From: Paracoccaceae bacterium
Lineage (GTDB): Bacteria; Pseudomonadota; Alphaproteobacteria; Rhodobacterales; Rhodobacteraceae
Length of the DNA stretch: 64,000 bases
Reading direction: 5' to 3'
Assembly (NCBI GenBank): GCA_947371955.1
Contig: CANBRQ010000002.1
Location: 1 to 64,000, forward strand
A model generated the notes under the pieces. The model was not told where the DNA came from. It ran no database searches and worked only from the letters and a program-made list of their open reading frames with translations. Positions 9,118 to 16,534 of the stretch are shown here, piece after piece; position 1 is the first letter of the stretch, and each line of letters opens with the position of its first letter. Made by a program: the position numbers and the translations under genes.

Positions 9118-9885
9118 ATGGTCGACCGTCTCAAAGGTAAAGTAGCGATTGTTTCAGGGGGCGCCACAGGCTGTGGCGCCGCCGCCGTGCGGTTGTTCGC
9201 AGCCGAAGGTGCCGCGGTCGGCATCATCGACCGCAACGTCTCCGCCGGACAGGCGCTTGCCTTCGAACTGGCGCAAGCCGGCAAACGGGTCGTCTTCGCC
9301 ACCGCCGACGTGTCAAAGAAAGATCAGGTCGAGGCCGCCGTGGCCAACATCAAAGCCTCGCTCGGCCCGGTCAACGTTCTGTTCAACCACGCCGGCACCA
9401 TCGTCATCAAACCCTTCCTTGAGACCGAAGAAGAGGACTGGGACTTCCTCTTCGACGTCAACGTGAAGTCGATGTACCTGATGACCCGCGCCGTTTTGCC
9501 GATGATGCTTGAGGCGGGCAAAGGCGCCATCGTCTGCACCTCCTCCATCTCCGCCGTGTACGCGACCCCGAACGAAGTGCTCTATGACGCCACCAAAGGC
9601 GCCTGCCACATGTTCGCCCGCGCCATCGCGGTGGAGTTCCGCGACCGCGGCATCCGCTGCAACGCAATCTGCCCCGGCTTCATCGAAACCCCGCACGGGT
9701 TGCGGGAAGTGAAAGAACTCACTGCCTTGGGGGTCGATGTGTCCGAGGCTGCCCTGAAAGCCGCCCAAGGCCGCTTCGGCCAACCCGAAGACATCGCCCG
9801 CGCCGCGCTGTATCTGGCGTCAGACGACGCCGAGTTCGTCAACGGCACCCAGCTGTTCGTCGACAACGGTTTCTCAGCGGTGTGA
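9118..9885 (+). CDS. SDR-family NAD(P)-dependent oxidoreductase
   Basis: This 255-residue classical short-chain dehydrogenase shows the Rossmann glycine motif (SGGATGCG, residues 13-20), the NHAG motif (90-93), the catalytic Ser near 143 in TSSIS, the Tyr156-x3-Lys160 pair in YDATK, and the C-terminal PEDIA...LASDDAEFVNG segment of FabG-like enzymes. Asp38 after beta-2 (IIDRN) suggests NAD preference. The start is the ATG at 9118 after GGAGAG. The substrate is unknown. The next gene is an amidinotransferase-fold enzyme 97 bases on, with a palindrome between, so co-transcription is uncertain. Confidence 0.88.
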   Translation: MVDRLKGKVAIVSGGATGCGAAAVRLFAAEGAAVGIIDRNVSAGQALAFELAQAGKRVVFATADVSKKDQVEAAVANIKASLGPVNVLFNHAGTIVIKPFLETEEEDWDFLFDVNVKSMYLMTRAVLPMMLEAGKGAIVCTSSISAVYATPNEVLYDATKGACHMFARAIAVEFRDRGIRCNAICPGFIETPHGLREVKELTALGVDVSEAALKAAQGRFGQPEDIARAALYLASDDAEFVNGTQLFVDNGFSAV

Positions 9886-9947
9886 AAGCCTGAAGAAAAG
9901 GTTAATGCCACAGGTATAAATCCTGTAAAATCAATGATCTAAATATG

Positions 9948-9963
9948 ATTGCACGCGTGCAAT
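9948..9963. promoter_or_regulatory. Perfect 16-bp palindrome before the amidinotransferase-like gene
   Basis: ATTGCACG and its exact complement meet without a spacer, 19 bases upstream of the 9983 ATG. The form resembles LacI- or GntR-type operators. A short inverted repeat ACAGG-N7-CCTGT (9910-9926) lies just upstream. No obvious cognate regulator gene adjoins. Confidence 0.6.
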
Positions 9964-9982
9964 CCAACCCAAAGGCCCGCCC

Positions 9983-10981
9983 ATGTCAGACGCCCACTGG
10001 ATCTACACCCAAACCGTGAAAACCTTCGCCGCCGGGGCCGAACCCCCGTTTGAGGACCCTTCGGAACTGATGGCCTCCTGGGGCGCGGTCTGGGGCATCG
10101 ACAACGATGTGGGCAAGATCCGCTCGATCCTGATGCACCGTCCCGGCCCTGAATTGAACGTGGTCGACCCTGCCCACCGCCTGCCCGAGATCGGAAGCTA
10201 TGGCGACCCGAAGGTCGGCTGGTACTTCCAAAGCGACACCCTCCCCGACCTGCCCCTGATGCAGCGCCAGCACGACGCCTTCACCGCCGCTCTTGAGGCC
10301 GAGGGCGTCGAGATTCACTACATGGAAGGCGAGGCTGGCAACCGCCTGAAACAGATCTACACCCGCGACCCGCTGATCATGGTCAAGGGCGGCGCCATCG
10401 TCTGCAGGATGGGCGCCCGGATTCGCCGAGGCGAAGAACTCGCCGTCACCCGCACCCTCGCCAAGATCGGCATCCCGATCCTGCGCACCATCTCTGGCCG
10501 CGGCATTATGGAGGGCGGTAGCTTCGCCTGGCTGAACGACAAGACCTGCGCCACCGGGGTCGGGGTGCGCGTGAACCGGGAAGGCGCCGAACAGGTGGGC
10601 GAGGTCCTGAAGCGGCAGGGCGTCGACCTGCTGATCGTCGAGCTCACGGGCTATGACATCCACCTCGATGTCTCCTTCCTGATGATCGACCAGGATCTGG
10701 CGATCCTGAACCCGATGGGCCTGCCCTACTCTTTCCTCGAAGACCTCACCGCCCGAGGCATCCGCTACATCGAGACCGACCCCGGCGATGATCCCTGGAT
10801 CGTCAACTCCCTCGCCATCGCCCCCGGCAAGGTTCTGATGCCAGAAGGTGCCACCAACCGCACCCTCGACCGGCTCGCAGCGGCCGGGGTTACATGGGCC
10901 ACGATCCCCTACGCCGCCAACCACAAGAACGGCGGCGGGCTGCATTGTTCGACCACACCGCTGCGCCGCGACAGCTTGTAA
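9983..10981 (+). CDS. Amidinotransferase/arginine deiminase superfamily protein
   Basis: This 332-residue guanidino-group-modifying enzyme (DDAH, arginine deiminase and amidinotransferase superfamily) is probably a hydrolase. Superfamily marks are the acidic YTRDPLIMV segment, the GIMEGGSF loop, the catalytic His region (TGYDIHLDVSF) and the nucleophile Cys322 near the C-terminus in GGGLHCSTTPLRRD. It could act on arginine, methylated arginine, agmatine or another guanidino compound; the sequence alone does not decide. It is preceded by a perfect palindrome (9948-9963) and followed by a strong hairpin, so it looks like a separately regulated single-gene unit. Confidence 0.85.
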   Translation: MSDAHWIYTQTVKTFAAGAEPPFEDPSELMASWGAVWGIDNDVGKIRSILMHRPGPELNVVDPAHRLPEIGSYGDPKVGWYFQSDTLPDLPLMQRQHDAFTAALEAEGVEIHYMEGEAGNRLKQIYTRDPLIMVKGGAIVCRMGARIRRGEELAVTRTLAKIGIPILRTISGRGIMEGGSFAWLNDKTCATGVGVRVNREGAEQVGEVLKRQGVDLLIVELTGYDIHLDVSFLMIDQDLAILNPMGLPYSFLEDLTARGIRYIETDPGDDPWIVNSLAIAPGKVLMPEGATNRTLDRLAAAGVTWATIPYAANHKNGGGLHCSTTPLRRDSL

Positions 10982-11011
10982 GGCTTGACCAGACGGCGGG
11001 GGACGCCTAAT

Positions 11012-11043
11012 CAGGCGGCAGGGTATCCGGTCCCTGCCGCCTG
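11012..11043 (+). terminator. GC-rich hairpin terminator after the amidinotransferase-like gene
   Basis: A 12-bp perfect stem (11012-11023 with 11032-11043) closes an 8-base loop, 30 bases after the stop. It is followed by CAATTTA, so the U-tract is short. Confidence 0.7.
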
Positions 11044-11145
11044 CAATTTATGGTGAAACCGGGGAAGATCCCGCGCAACCTGATCCACATCGGGACCCAT
11101 CGGCAACGCAGGCGCCCGAGCAGAAAGTCCCGCTTAGGACAGGCC

Positions 11146-11571
11146 ATGACCCCACTTCCCAGCCTCGACGCCGCCAAGGCGCAGGCCCGCTATCTTCGCG
11201 TCGATCTTGCCGCCCGGGGGCGAGAGATCAGTCACTCTGCCGCCCTTGAACTCGTCGCCAAGAGCTACGGCCAGCGCGACTGGAACACCCTGCACGCTGC
11301 CATCGGCAACGTGCCACGCCCGCCGGTGCATGTCGGCCAGATCGTCCCCGGCCACTATCTCAAGCAGGAATTCCTTGCCGAGGTCACCGCTGTGCAAGAG
11401 GTGGGCGACGGCTGTTTTGAGGTCACTTTGACCCTCGACAAGCCGGTGGATGTGGTCACGTTTGACAGCTTCTCGAACTTCCGCAGCAAGGTCCGCAAGG
11501 TGATCGCGCCGGATGGGCGGTCATTGGACCAGACCTCAGACGGGGTGCCGCATCTGGTGCTTTGGGGATAG
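11146..11571 (+). CDS. Glyoxalase-superfamily (Glyoxalase_8-type) protein
   Basis: This 141-residue cytoplasmic protein opens with the segment typical of the Glyoxalase_8 family: SLDAAKAQARYLRVDLAARG, then ISHSAALELVAKSYGQRDWNTLHA (residues about 31-55). The remainder is a beta-rich domain (VGQIVPGHYLKQEF...FEVTLTLDKPVDVVTFDSFSNFR). The family function is not established, and no metal site of a true lactoylglutathione lyase is evident. The ATG at 11146 is preferred over one at 11050 because homology-like sequence begins there and AGGA lies upstream. Confidence 0.75.
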   Translation: MTPLPSLDAAKAQARYLRVDLAARGREISHSAALELVAKSYGQRDWNTLHAAIGNVPRPPVHVGQIVPGHYLKQEFLAEVTAVQEVGDGCFEVTLTLDKPVDVVTFDSFSNFRSKVRKVIAPDGRSLDQTSDGVPHLVLWG

Positions 11572-11644
11572 ATCCAACCGGATTTCTTCGGTCCTGCACC
11601 GAGTTTCCCTAATCTTGCCGCGATTTCCCGGCTTGCTTGGCCGC

Positions 11645-12202
11645 ATGATGACAGAACTCCTGCACCCCGGATCGCCCAACCTTCTGCTGACCAGCCTTTT
11701 CGGCTGGTTCGCCTTGGTCAACTTGCTGGCCTTCGCGGGTTTCTTCCTTGACCACCGCCGAGCCTTAACGGACGAAGGGGCCGTGCCAGAACTGCCTTTA
11801 CTGGTGCTGTCCACCGTGGGCGGCTGGCTGGGGGCGCAACTGGGGCGGCTGTTCTTTCGGGGTCAGACGCGAGAGCGGTCTTTCGGGGTGTTCCTAAACA
11901 TTTCGATCCTGCCCATGCTGGCCTTTGCCGCGATGATGGCCTCGCAGGATGTCGATTGGTCGAGCCTTGCAGGCAAGACGTTAGAATTGATGACACCGAA
12001 GCCGGAAGCACCACCGGTCGCGGCTACTTCGGCTGCCCCAGCGCCTGCCAGACCGGAGGCTGTCAAGGCTGAGGTGCCCAAGCCAGTCGTTCGCAAGCCT
12101 GACGCAAAAAAGTCCACCAAAACGCCCTCGGTGACAGACAATCCCGACTTGCCCAAGCGGATCGGGCCAAGCTCCAAGAAAGAAGCCTGGCAGTCGCGTT
12201 AG
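11645..12202 (+). CDS. DUF1294 membrane protein with Ala/Pro/Lys-rich tail
   Basis: This 185-residue inner-membrane protein is predicted. Residues 1-100 match the DUF1294 pattern: a hydrophobic helix (FGWFALVNLLAFAGFFLDHRR), a VPELPLLVLSTVGGWLGAQLGRLFF helix and a basic loop before a last helix (VFLNISILPMLAFAAMMA). From about residue 118 a low-complexity Ala/Pro/Lys/Val tail follows (PAPARPEAVKAEVPKPVVRK...). The tail is not part of the usual short DUF1294 protein and could cross the envelope or bind a partner. The family function is unknown. The ATG at 11645 (or 11648) lies in a poor RBS context. The stop overlaps the convergent next gene by four bases. Confidence 0.7.
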   Translation: MMTELLHPGSPNLLLTSLFGWFALVNLLAFAGFFLDHRRALTDEGAVPELPLLVLSTVGGWLGAQLGRLFFRGQTRERSFGVFLNISILPMLAFAAMMASQDVDWSSLAGKTLELMTPKPEAPPVAATSAAPAPARPEAVKAEVPKPVVRKPDAKKSTKTPSVTDNPDLPKRIGPSSKKEAWQSR

Positions 12203-14208
12203 CGGGCGTCCTGTTCCAGGTTCAGCCACAGAACCTCGGCTTCCGTCAGGGTCAGCGCGGCGCCGGGCAGGGTCGAGACGATTTCCCCCGGAGAGCGCGG
12301 GCCGATCAGGGCCAGCGAGGGGAAGCTTTGGCTCAGCACCCAGGCCGTGGCGATGTTGTGGGCCGAGACGCCCTTTTCAGCCGCAAGGGTTTCGGCACGG
12401 CGGCGGCGTTCGGCATTGGCCGGGCTGCCGAAGCAGGTTTCGGGTGCCGTGTCGGCGGGCAGGCGGTTGCGCAGGGCCTCGGGCAGGAAATAGCCGCGCG
12501 CTTGGGACGACCATGACAGATGCGCCACGCTGCCTTGCCGCAGGAAGGCGAGGGTTTCCGGCGTGTTGGAGGTGATGCACCCCGCCCAGACCGGCTTTTC
12601 CATCACCGCCAGCGAAAGGTTGTTGTTCAGGATGCGGAAGGGTTCCAGCCCGTGCTTGGCGGCGTAGTCGTTCGCCTCGCTCAGGCGGGCGGGGGACCAG
12701 TTGGAGCCACCGAAGATGCCGATCTTGCCTGCGGCTTTCAGCGCGTTCAGGGCATCGATGAATTCGCCCACCGGGACGGAAGGATTGTCGCGGTGCATGA
12801 TGTAAATCGGAGCCGAGGACAGGCCGAGCCGTTCAAGGCTTATGTCGAGTTGGGTGCCGATTGCCCGGGGGGTGCAATAGGGAGTGTGTGCGCCCTTGGC
12901 GATGACGACGACATCCTTGGCCACGCCGCGCGCGGCGATCCATTCGCCCAGCACCCGTTCATGCTGGCCGCCACCGTAGACAAAGCCGGTGTCGAACGTG
13001 TTTCCGCCCGCTTCCAGCCACGCGTCCCAGACAATCGCTCCCTCTGCCACGGTGTTGCGGTTGTCGCAGCCGATGATCAGTTTGGAGACAGGCAGCGTCA
13101 CGCCCTCCAGGGCGATCTTGGGGACTTGCGGCAGGCCTTTGGGCAGGACGCCGGGCAGGATGCGGTTGGTGGCGGGGGTTTCCGCGAAGGTCTTGTAGCC
13201 GACCTCGGCCCGCCACTTGTCGAGCGTCTCGTTGTTGCCGATGGAATCGGCGTGGCTGGGCGCGGGACCGGAGGCTTGCAGCGCGCCAGAGGCGATTGTG
13301 TTCGAGACATACTGCGCCTCGAAGGCAAAGAGCATGCGGGGGTCGCGCAAGACCTCGGTGCGGGTTTCCTTGCCAACGGTGATGTGGAGCGTGGCGTCCG
13401 AGGGGCCGGCGTTGCGGCCGGGGACCCAGGGGTCGTCGATGATGATCTGGCCTTTGGGCCCGGTGATGATTGCCCGGTTGTCCATGTTGCGCGCCACGGC
13501 AACCGCGATTTCAGCGGTGAAGCCGGACGCAAAGCTGAGAAGCCCATAGGTCACAGCATCCACGCCGGTTTCGGCGAGCGTGCCAACTGCTTTCACGGAA
13601 GTGGGGTTGGCGAAATCAGCGCCAACCGCAGCCCCCGCAATCAGCCGGGCCAGAGAGGCGGGATAGCCGCCCACATCCAGAATGCCACCACCGCCGAGCG
13701 CCATCTCGTACAGGCGAGAGCCGGGCTTGTAAGGCGCGTTGAAACCGAAATGGGTGCGGATGTGCTGCGGGGTGCCAATTTCTCCAGATGCAATGATCTC
13801 CAGCACCCGGGCGATTTGCGGGTGGCAGCGGTACATGAAGGCTTCCATGAAGAAGCGGCCCTCTTGGGCGGCCACTTCCGTCACCGCGATGACCTCGGCG
13901 GAGTTCATGCCGGCGGGCTTTTCGCAGAGCACATGCTTGCCGGCGCGCAGGGCGGCGATGGACAGTTCGGCATGCCAAGGGTGCGGGGTGGAGATGTAGA
14001 TCGCATCCACATCGGCGTCCGCCATGATGGCGGCATAGGTGGCATGGCGCTTGTCCGCCGGAATGGCATAGGCGTCGCCAAAGGCATCGCGTCGCGCCTG
14101 ATCGCGCCCGGCGATGGCCACCAGTTTGCCGCTTGTCGATTGAGCCAAGCCGTCGGCGTAGTTGTGCGCGATAGCACCCGGGCCGATGATCCCCCAGCGA
14201 ATGGTCAT
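12199..14208 (-). CDS. Fused Gfo/Idh/MocA oxidoreductase and aldo/keto reductase
   Basis: This 669-residue protein joins two normally separate NAD(P)-dependent sugar or polyol oxidoreductases. Residues 1 to about 325 are a Gfo/Idh/MocA enzyme: the Rossmann start IRWGIIGPGAIAHNYADGL, the catalytic EKPAGMN lysine motif and a C-terminal alpha/beta domain with LGGGGILDVGGYPASL. Residues about 345-669 are an aldo/keto reductase barrel with FDTGFVYGGGQHERVLG (Asp/Tyr), VVVIAKGAH (Lys) and IYIMHRDN (His), i.e. the usual tetrad. The likely role is two-step oxidation or reduction of a sugar. No frameshift or internal stop separates the halves. A GAGGAA site precedes the ATG. Confidence 0.88.
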   Translation of the reverse strand: MTIRWGIIGPGAIAHNYADGLAQSTSGKLVAIAGRDQARRDAFGDAYAIPADKRHATYAAIMADADVDAIYISTPHPWHAELSIAALRAGKHVLCEKPAGMNSAEVIAVTEVAAQEGRFFMEAFMYRCHPQIARVLEIIASGEIGTPQHIRTHFGFNAPYKPGSRLYEMALGGGGILDVGGYPASLARLIAGAAVGADFANPTSVKAVGTLAETGVDAVTYGLLSFASGFTAEIAVAVARNMDNRAIITGPKGQIIIDDPWVPGRNAGPSDATLHITVGKETRTEVLRDPRMLFAFEAQYVSNTIASGALQASGPAPSHADSIGNNETLDKWRAEVGYKTFAETPATNRILPGVLPKGLPQVPKIALEGVTLPVSKLIIGCDNRNTVAEGAIVWDAWLEAGGNTFDTGFVYGGGQHERVLGEWIAARGVAKDVVVIAKGAHTPYCTPRAIGTQLDISLERLGLSSAPIYIMHRDNPSVPVGEFIDALNALKAAGKIGIFGGSNWSPARLSEANDYAAKHGLEPFRILNNNLSLAVMEKPVWAGCITSNTPETLAFLRQGSVAHLSWSSQARGYFLPEALRNRLPADTAPETCFGSPANAERRRRAETLAAEKGVSAHNIATAWVLSQSFPSLALIGPRSPGEIVSTLPGAALTLTEAEVLWLNLEQDAR

Positions 14209-14301
14209 GAGTTCCTCCCTCAGTTGCCGCCTTCGTAGCAGCGGGAGAGGCTGTTCCGGAAGAGAAATTTTTACTAAATTTTTGCCGCACTGCGGCGGTG
14301 C

Positions 14302-14329
14302 GTAGGGTGGGGTTGTAACCCCACCCTAC
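14302..14329. repeat. 28-bp near-perfect palindrome, copy 2 of the dispersed repeat
   Basis: GTAGGGTGGGGTT and its complement flank a 2-base centre with one symmetry break. It is nearly identical to 1936-1961. It lies 10 bases after the minus-strand ilvE stop, so it may end ilvE transcription. A smaller GCCGC-ACT-GCGGC hairpin (14284-14296) beside an A/T-rich run follows in the same direction. Confidence 0.8.
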
Positions 14330-14338
14330 CTGAACCTC

Positions 14339-15205
14339 TTAAGCCCGAACCAGACGCTCGTATTCGGTCGCGACGCGCTTGGTCAGGTCGCCGACCTCAA
14401 ACATGTGGTCGCCGATCTGGCCCACGGGGGTCACTTCCGCGGCAGTGCCGGTCAGCCAGCATTGTTCGAAGCTGGTAAGTTCTTCCGGCAGAATGTGGCG
14501 TTCGTGCACGACGATCTGCATGTCTTTCAGCATGCCGATAACCGTCTGGCGGGTGATGCCGTTCAGGAAGGCGTCGGCCTTGGGCGTGTGTACTTCGCCA
14601 TCCTTGACGAAGAAGATATTCGCTCCGGTCGCCTCTGCCACATAGCCGCGATAGTCGTACATCATTGCGTCCGAGCAGCCCTTGGCCATGGCAGCATGCT
14701 TTGACATGGTGCAGATCATATACAGACCCGAGGCCTTGGCAGCGGAAGGGATCGTTTCCGGCGAGGGACGTTTCCACTTGGAAATGTCCAGTTTCGCGCC
14801 CTTCATCTTGGCGTCGCCGTAGTAGGCACCCCAGGTCCAGCAGGCGATGGCCAGCCGCACCGGGTTGGCCGAGGCTGCAACGCCCATTTCCTCGCCAGCG
14901 CCCCGGAAGGCAATGGCGCGGACATAGGCGTCGGTCAGACCGTTGGCCGCAAGCACTTCGGCCTTGGCAGCGTCAATCTCGGAGGCGGTGTAGGGGATCG
15001 GCATGTCAAGCAGTTGGCCCGAGAGCAAAAGACGCTCGGAATGCTCGGTCGATTTGAAGATCTTGCCGTTGTAGCAGCGCTCGCCTTCAAACACGGCGCT
15101 GGCGTAGTGCAGCGCATGGGTCAGGATGTGGACCTTGGCGTCACGCCATTCCACCAGCTTGCCATCCATCCAGATGAACCCGTCGCGATCGTCATATCCC
15201 GCCAT
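14339..15205 (-). CDS. ilvE: Branched-chain amino acid aminotransferase IlvE
   Basis: IlvE is a PLP-dependent fold-IV transaminase making the last step of valine, leucine and isoleucine synthesis (2-oxo acid plus glutamate). The 288 residues include the early DGKLVEWRDAKVHILTHALHY segment (positions 15-34) with the VFEGERCY motif, the PLP lysine Lys157 in IPSAAKASGLY, and the AEATGANIFFVKDG and LNGITRQTV cofactor motifs. I start at the ATG of MAGYDDRDGF (15203-15205), which has GGGAGG upstream. An in-frame upstream ATG gives an N-terminal extension without an RBS. The gene is divergent from a small secreted-protein gene across a repeat-rich 225-base gap. Confidence 0.95.
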   Translation of the reverse strand: MAGYDDRDGFIWMDGKLVEWRDAKVHILTHALHYASAVFEGERCYNGKIFKSTEHSERLLLSGQLLDMPIPYTASEIDAAKAEVLAANGLTDAYVRAIAFRGAGEEMGVAASANPVRLAIACWTWGAYYGDAKMKGAKLDISKWKRPSPETIPSAAKASGLYMICTMSKHAAMAKGCSDAMMYDYRGYVAEATGANIFFVKDGEVHTPKADAFLNGITRQTVIGMLKDMQIVVHERHILPEELTSFEQCWLTGTAAEVTPVGQIGDHMFEVGDLTKRVATEYERLVRA

Positions 15206-15224
15206 CTTGGCCTCCCGCTTTGCG

Positions 15225-15324
15225 AATGTTGCGCTGGTTAGGTCCACTTCGGACATAATGTTGCGCGAAATCGACGCTGGGATACCTGTTGTGTCGCACA
15301 ATGTCAACAAGGCTGACGTAATTT
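15225..15324. promoter_or_regulatory. Repeat-rich control region of ilvE
   Basis: Three elements lie just upstream of ilvE: a 10-bp direct repeat AATGTTGCGC at 15225-15234 and 15257-15266 (32 bases apart, about three helical turns), a palindrome TTGTG-TCG-CACAA (15289-15301), and GGCTGACGTAATTT (15311-15324), whose first 11 bases recur before petP at 16002. They are candidate regulator sites; none is matched to a known factor. Confidence 0.5.
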
Positions 15325-15430
15325 CTGCGGCCGTTCCTCCGGATGAGACTGCACAAAGATCCAATCTTTCTGACTGCCGAAATCAAACCTTCGTGTATAA
15401 CCACCATCGCGACAAATTGAGGAGGACCCT

Positions 15431-15922
15431 ATGATCGCCAAACTATTGACTTCGGCTGCTTTCGTCATGTTGGCCGGAGCGGCTTCGGCCGATGGACTGC
15501 AGAAATGGGGGTCCTCTGATTACTGGGATGTCATGATTGACCCGTCGCTGGGAAATGGCTGCCTCATTCAGGGAGAGTTCCGCGATGGCAGCCTTGTGCG
15601 CATCGGGCTCGACAAAGTGGCGGGCGGTGGCTACGTGACCGTCTTCAACACCGCCTGGGGCGATATTGAGGAGGGCGCGACCTATCCGGTCAGCTTTGAT
15701 CTGGACGGGGACGCCTACAACGGCGAGGCCAAGGGCCTGTACCTGAACGGGGTGCCGGGCGCCGATATCGCCTTTGACAGCGTCGATTTCTTCATGAGCA
15801 TCGCCAAGCATCAGACCATGACCATGTTCAACAAGGATGGTGGGCAGGTCCTGACAATCGACCTGACCGGCACGATGGCTGGGCTGGATGCGGTTCTGAC
15901 CTGCCAGGACGAACAGGGCTGA
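15431..15922 (+). CDS. Small secreted protein of unknown function
   Basis: This 163-residue protein has a clear signal peptide (MIAKLLTSAAFVMLAGAASA, residues 1-20) and mature sequence with two cysteines, one early in GNGCLIQGEF and one near the end in LTCQDEQG, able to form a disulfide in the periplasm. The mature part is rich in Gly, Asp and alternating beta-like segments (KGLYLNGVPGADIAFDSVDFF). I do not recognise a family. A strong GAGGAGG site precedes the ATG. The gene is divergent from ilvE and separated from petP by a hairpin, so it is probably monocistronic. Confidence 0.75.
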   Translation: MIAKLLTSAAFVMLAGAASADGLQKWGSSDYWDVMIDPSLGNGCLIQGEFRDGSLVRIGLDKVAGGGYVTVFNTAWGDIEEGATYPVSFDLDGDAYNGEAKGLYLNGVPGADIAFDSVDFFMSIAKHQTMTMFNKDGGQVLTIDLTGTMAGLDAVLTCQDEQG

Positions 15923-15935
15923 CAGAGCAAGACCT

Positions 15936-15961
15936 GCCCCAAGGCCGCGTGGTCTTGGGGC
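15936..15961 (+). terminator. Hairpin after the secreted-protein gene, with an alternative pairing
   Basis: GCCCCAAG (15936-15943) pairs with CTTGGGGC (15954-15961) across a 10-base loop. An alternative AAGACC (15929-15934) with GGTCTT (15951-15956) uses overlapping bases, so the two folds are mutually exclusive. There is no U-run. Confidence 0.5.
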
Positions 15962-16033
15962 AATGTCCTCAGCATGAATTTGCAGCTTGGAACGGCAACA
16001 GGGCTGACGTAAATTCACCGCAGGGAGGACGCC

Positions 16034-16534
16034 ATGGCAGAAAATGCTTCGGGCAGTGAGGGCCTGCTATTCCTGACAGATGAACAGCTGCGCAAGGGCA
16101 TCGAGGCGATGTTCTTTGCCTATCGCGGCTTTACGGCGGACCCGGACCGGATTCTGGAGGGGATGGATTATGGACGCGCCCACCACCGCGCCATCCATTT
16201 CATCAACAGGTCTCCCGGCCTGACGGTGTCGAACCTGCTGACGATGCTTGGGGTGACCAAGCAAAGCCTGAACCGCGTGCTGCGCACCCTGTTCGATGAC
16301 GGACTGGTCGAGGCGCGGGTCGGGAAGACCGACAAGCGCGAACGTCGGCTGCACCTGACGGAGAAAGGGGCCGCCCTGGAGCGCGCCCTGTCCGACGCGC
16401 AGCGCGCCAGGATGCGCGCCGCCTATCGGGCAGCGGGGCCGCAGGCGGTGCAGGGCTTCCGCACGGTGCTGGAAGCCATGATGGACCCGGAGATGCGGCG
16501 GCAATACCTCGGTCTTCGGGAGGATGCGCCATGA
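16034..16534 (+). CDS. petP: MarR-family regulator, PetP-like
   Basis: This 166-residue winged-helix regulator has the MarR core: helix-turn-helix GLTVSNLLTMLGVTKQSLNR and wing VGKTDKRERRLHLTEKG. Its stop overlaps the start of an OmpR-type response regulator (ATGA). That pairing is the petP-petR arrangement known from Rhodobacter capsulatus, where PetR is needed for cytochrome bc1 expression (from memory). GGGAGG precedes the ATG. Unlike the R. capsulatus locus, no petABC genes follow within the window. The symbol is inferred from pairing and from the look of PetR, not from an alignment. Confidence 0.75.
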   Translation: MAENASGSEGLLFLTDEQLRKGIEAMFFAYRGFTADPDRILEGMDYGRAHHRAIHFINRSPGLTVSNLLTMLGVTKQSLNRVLRTLFDDGLVEARVGKTDKRERRLHLTEKGAALERALSDAQRARMRAAYRAAGPQAVQGFRTVLEAMMDPEMRRQYLGLREDAP

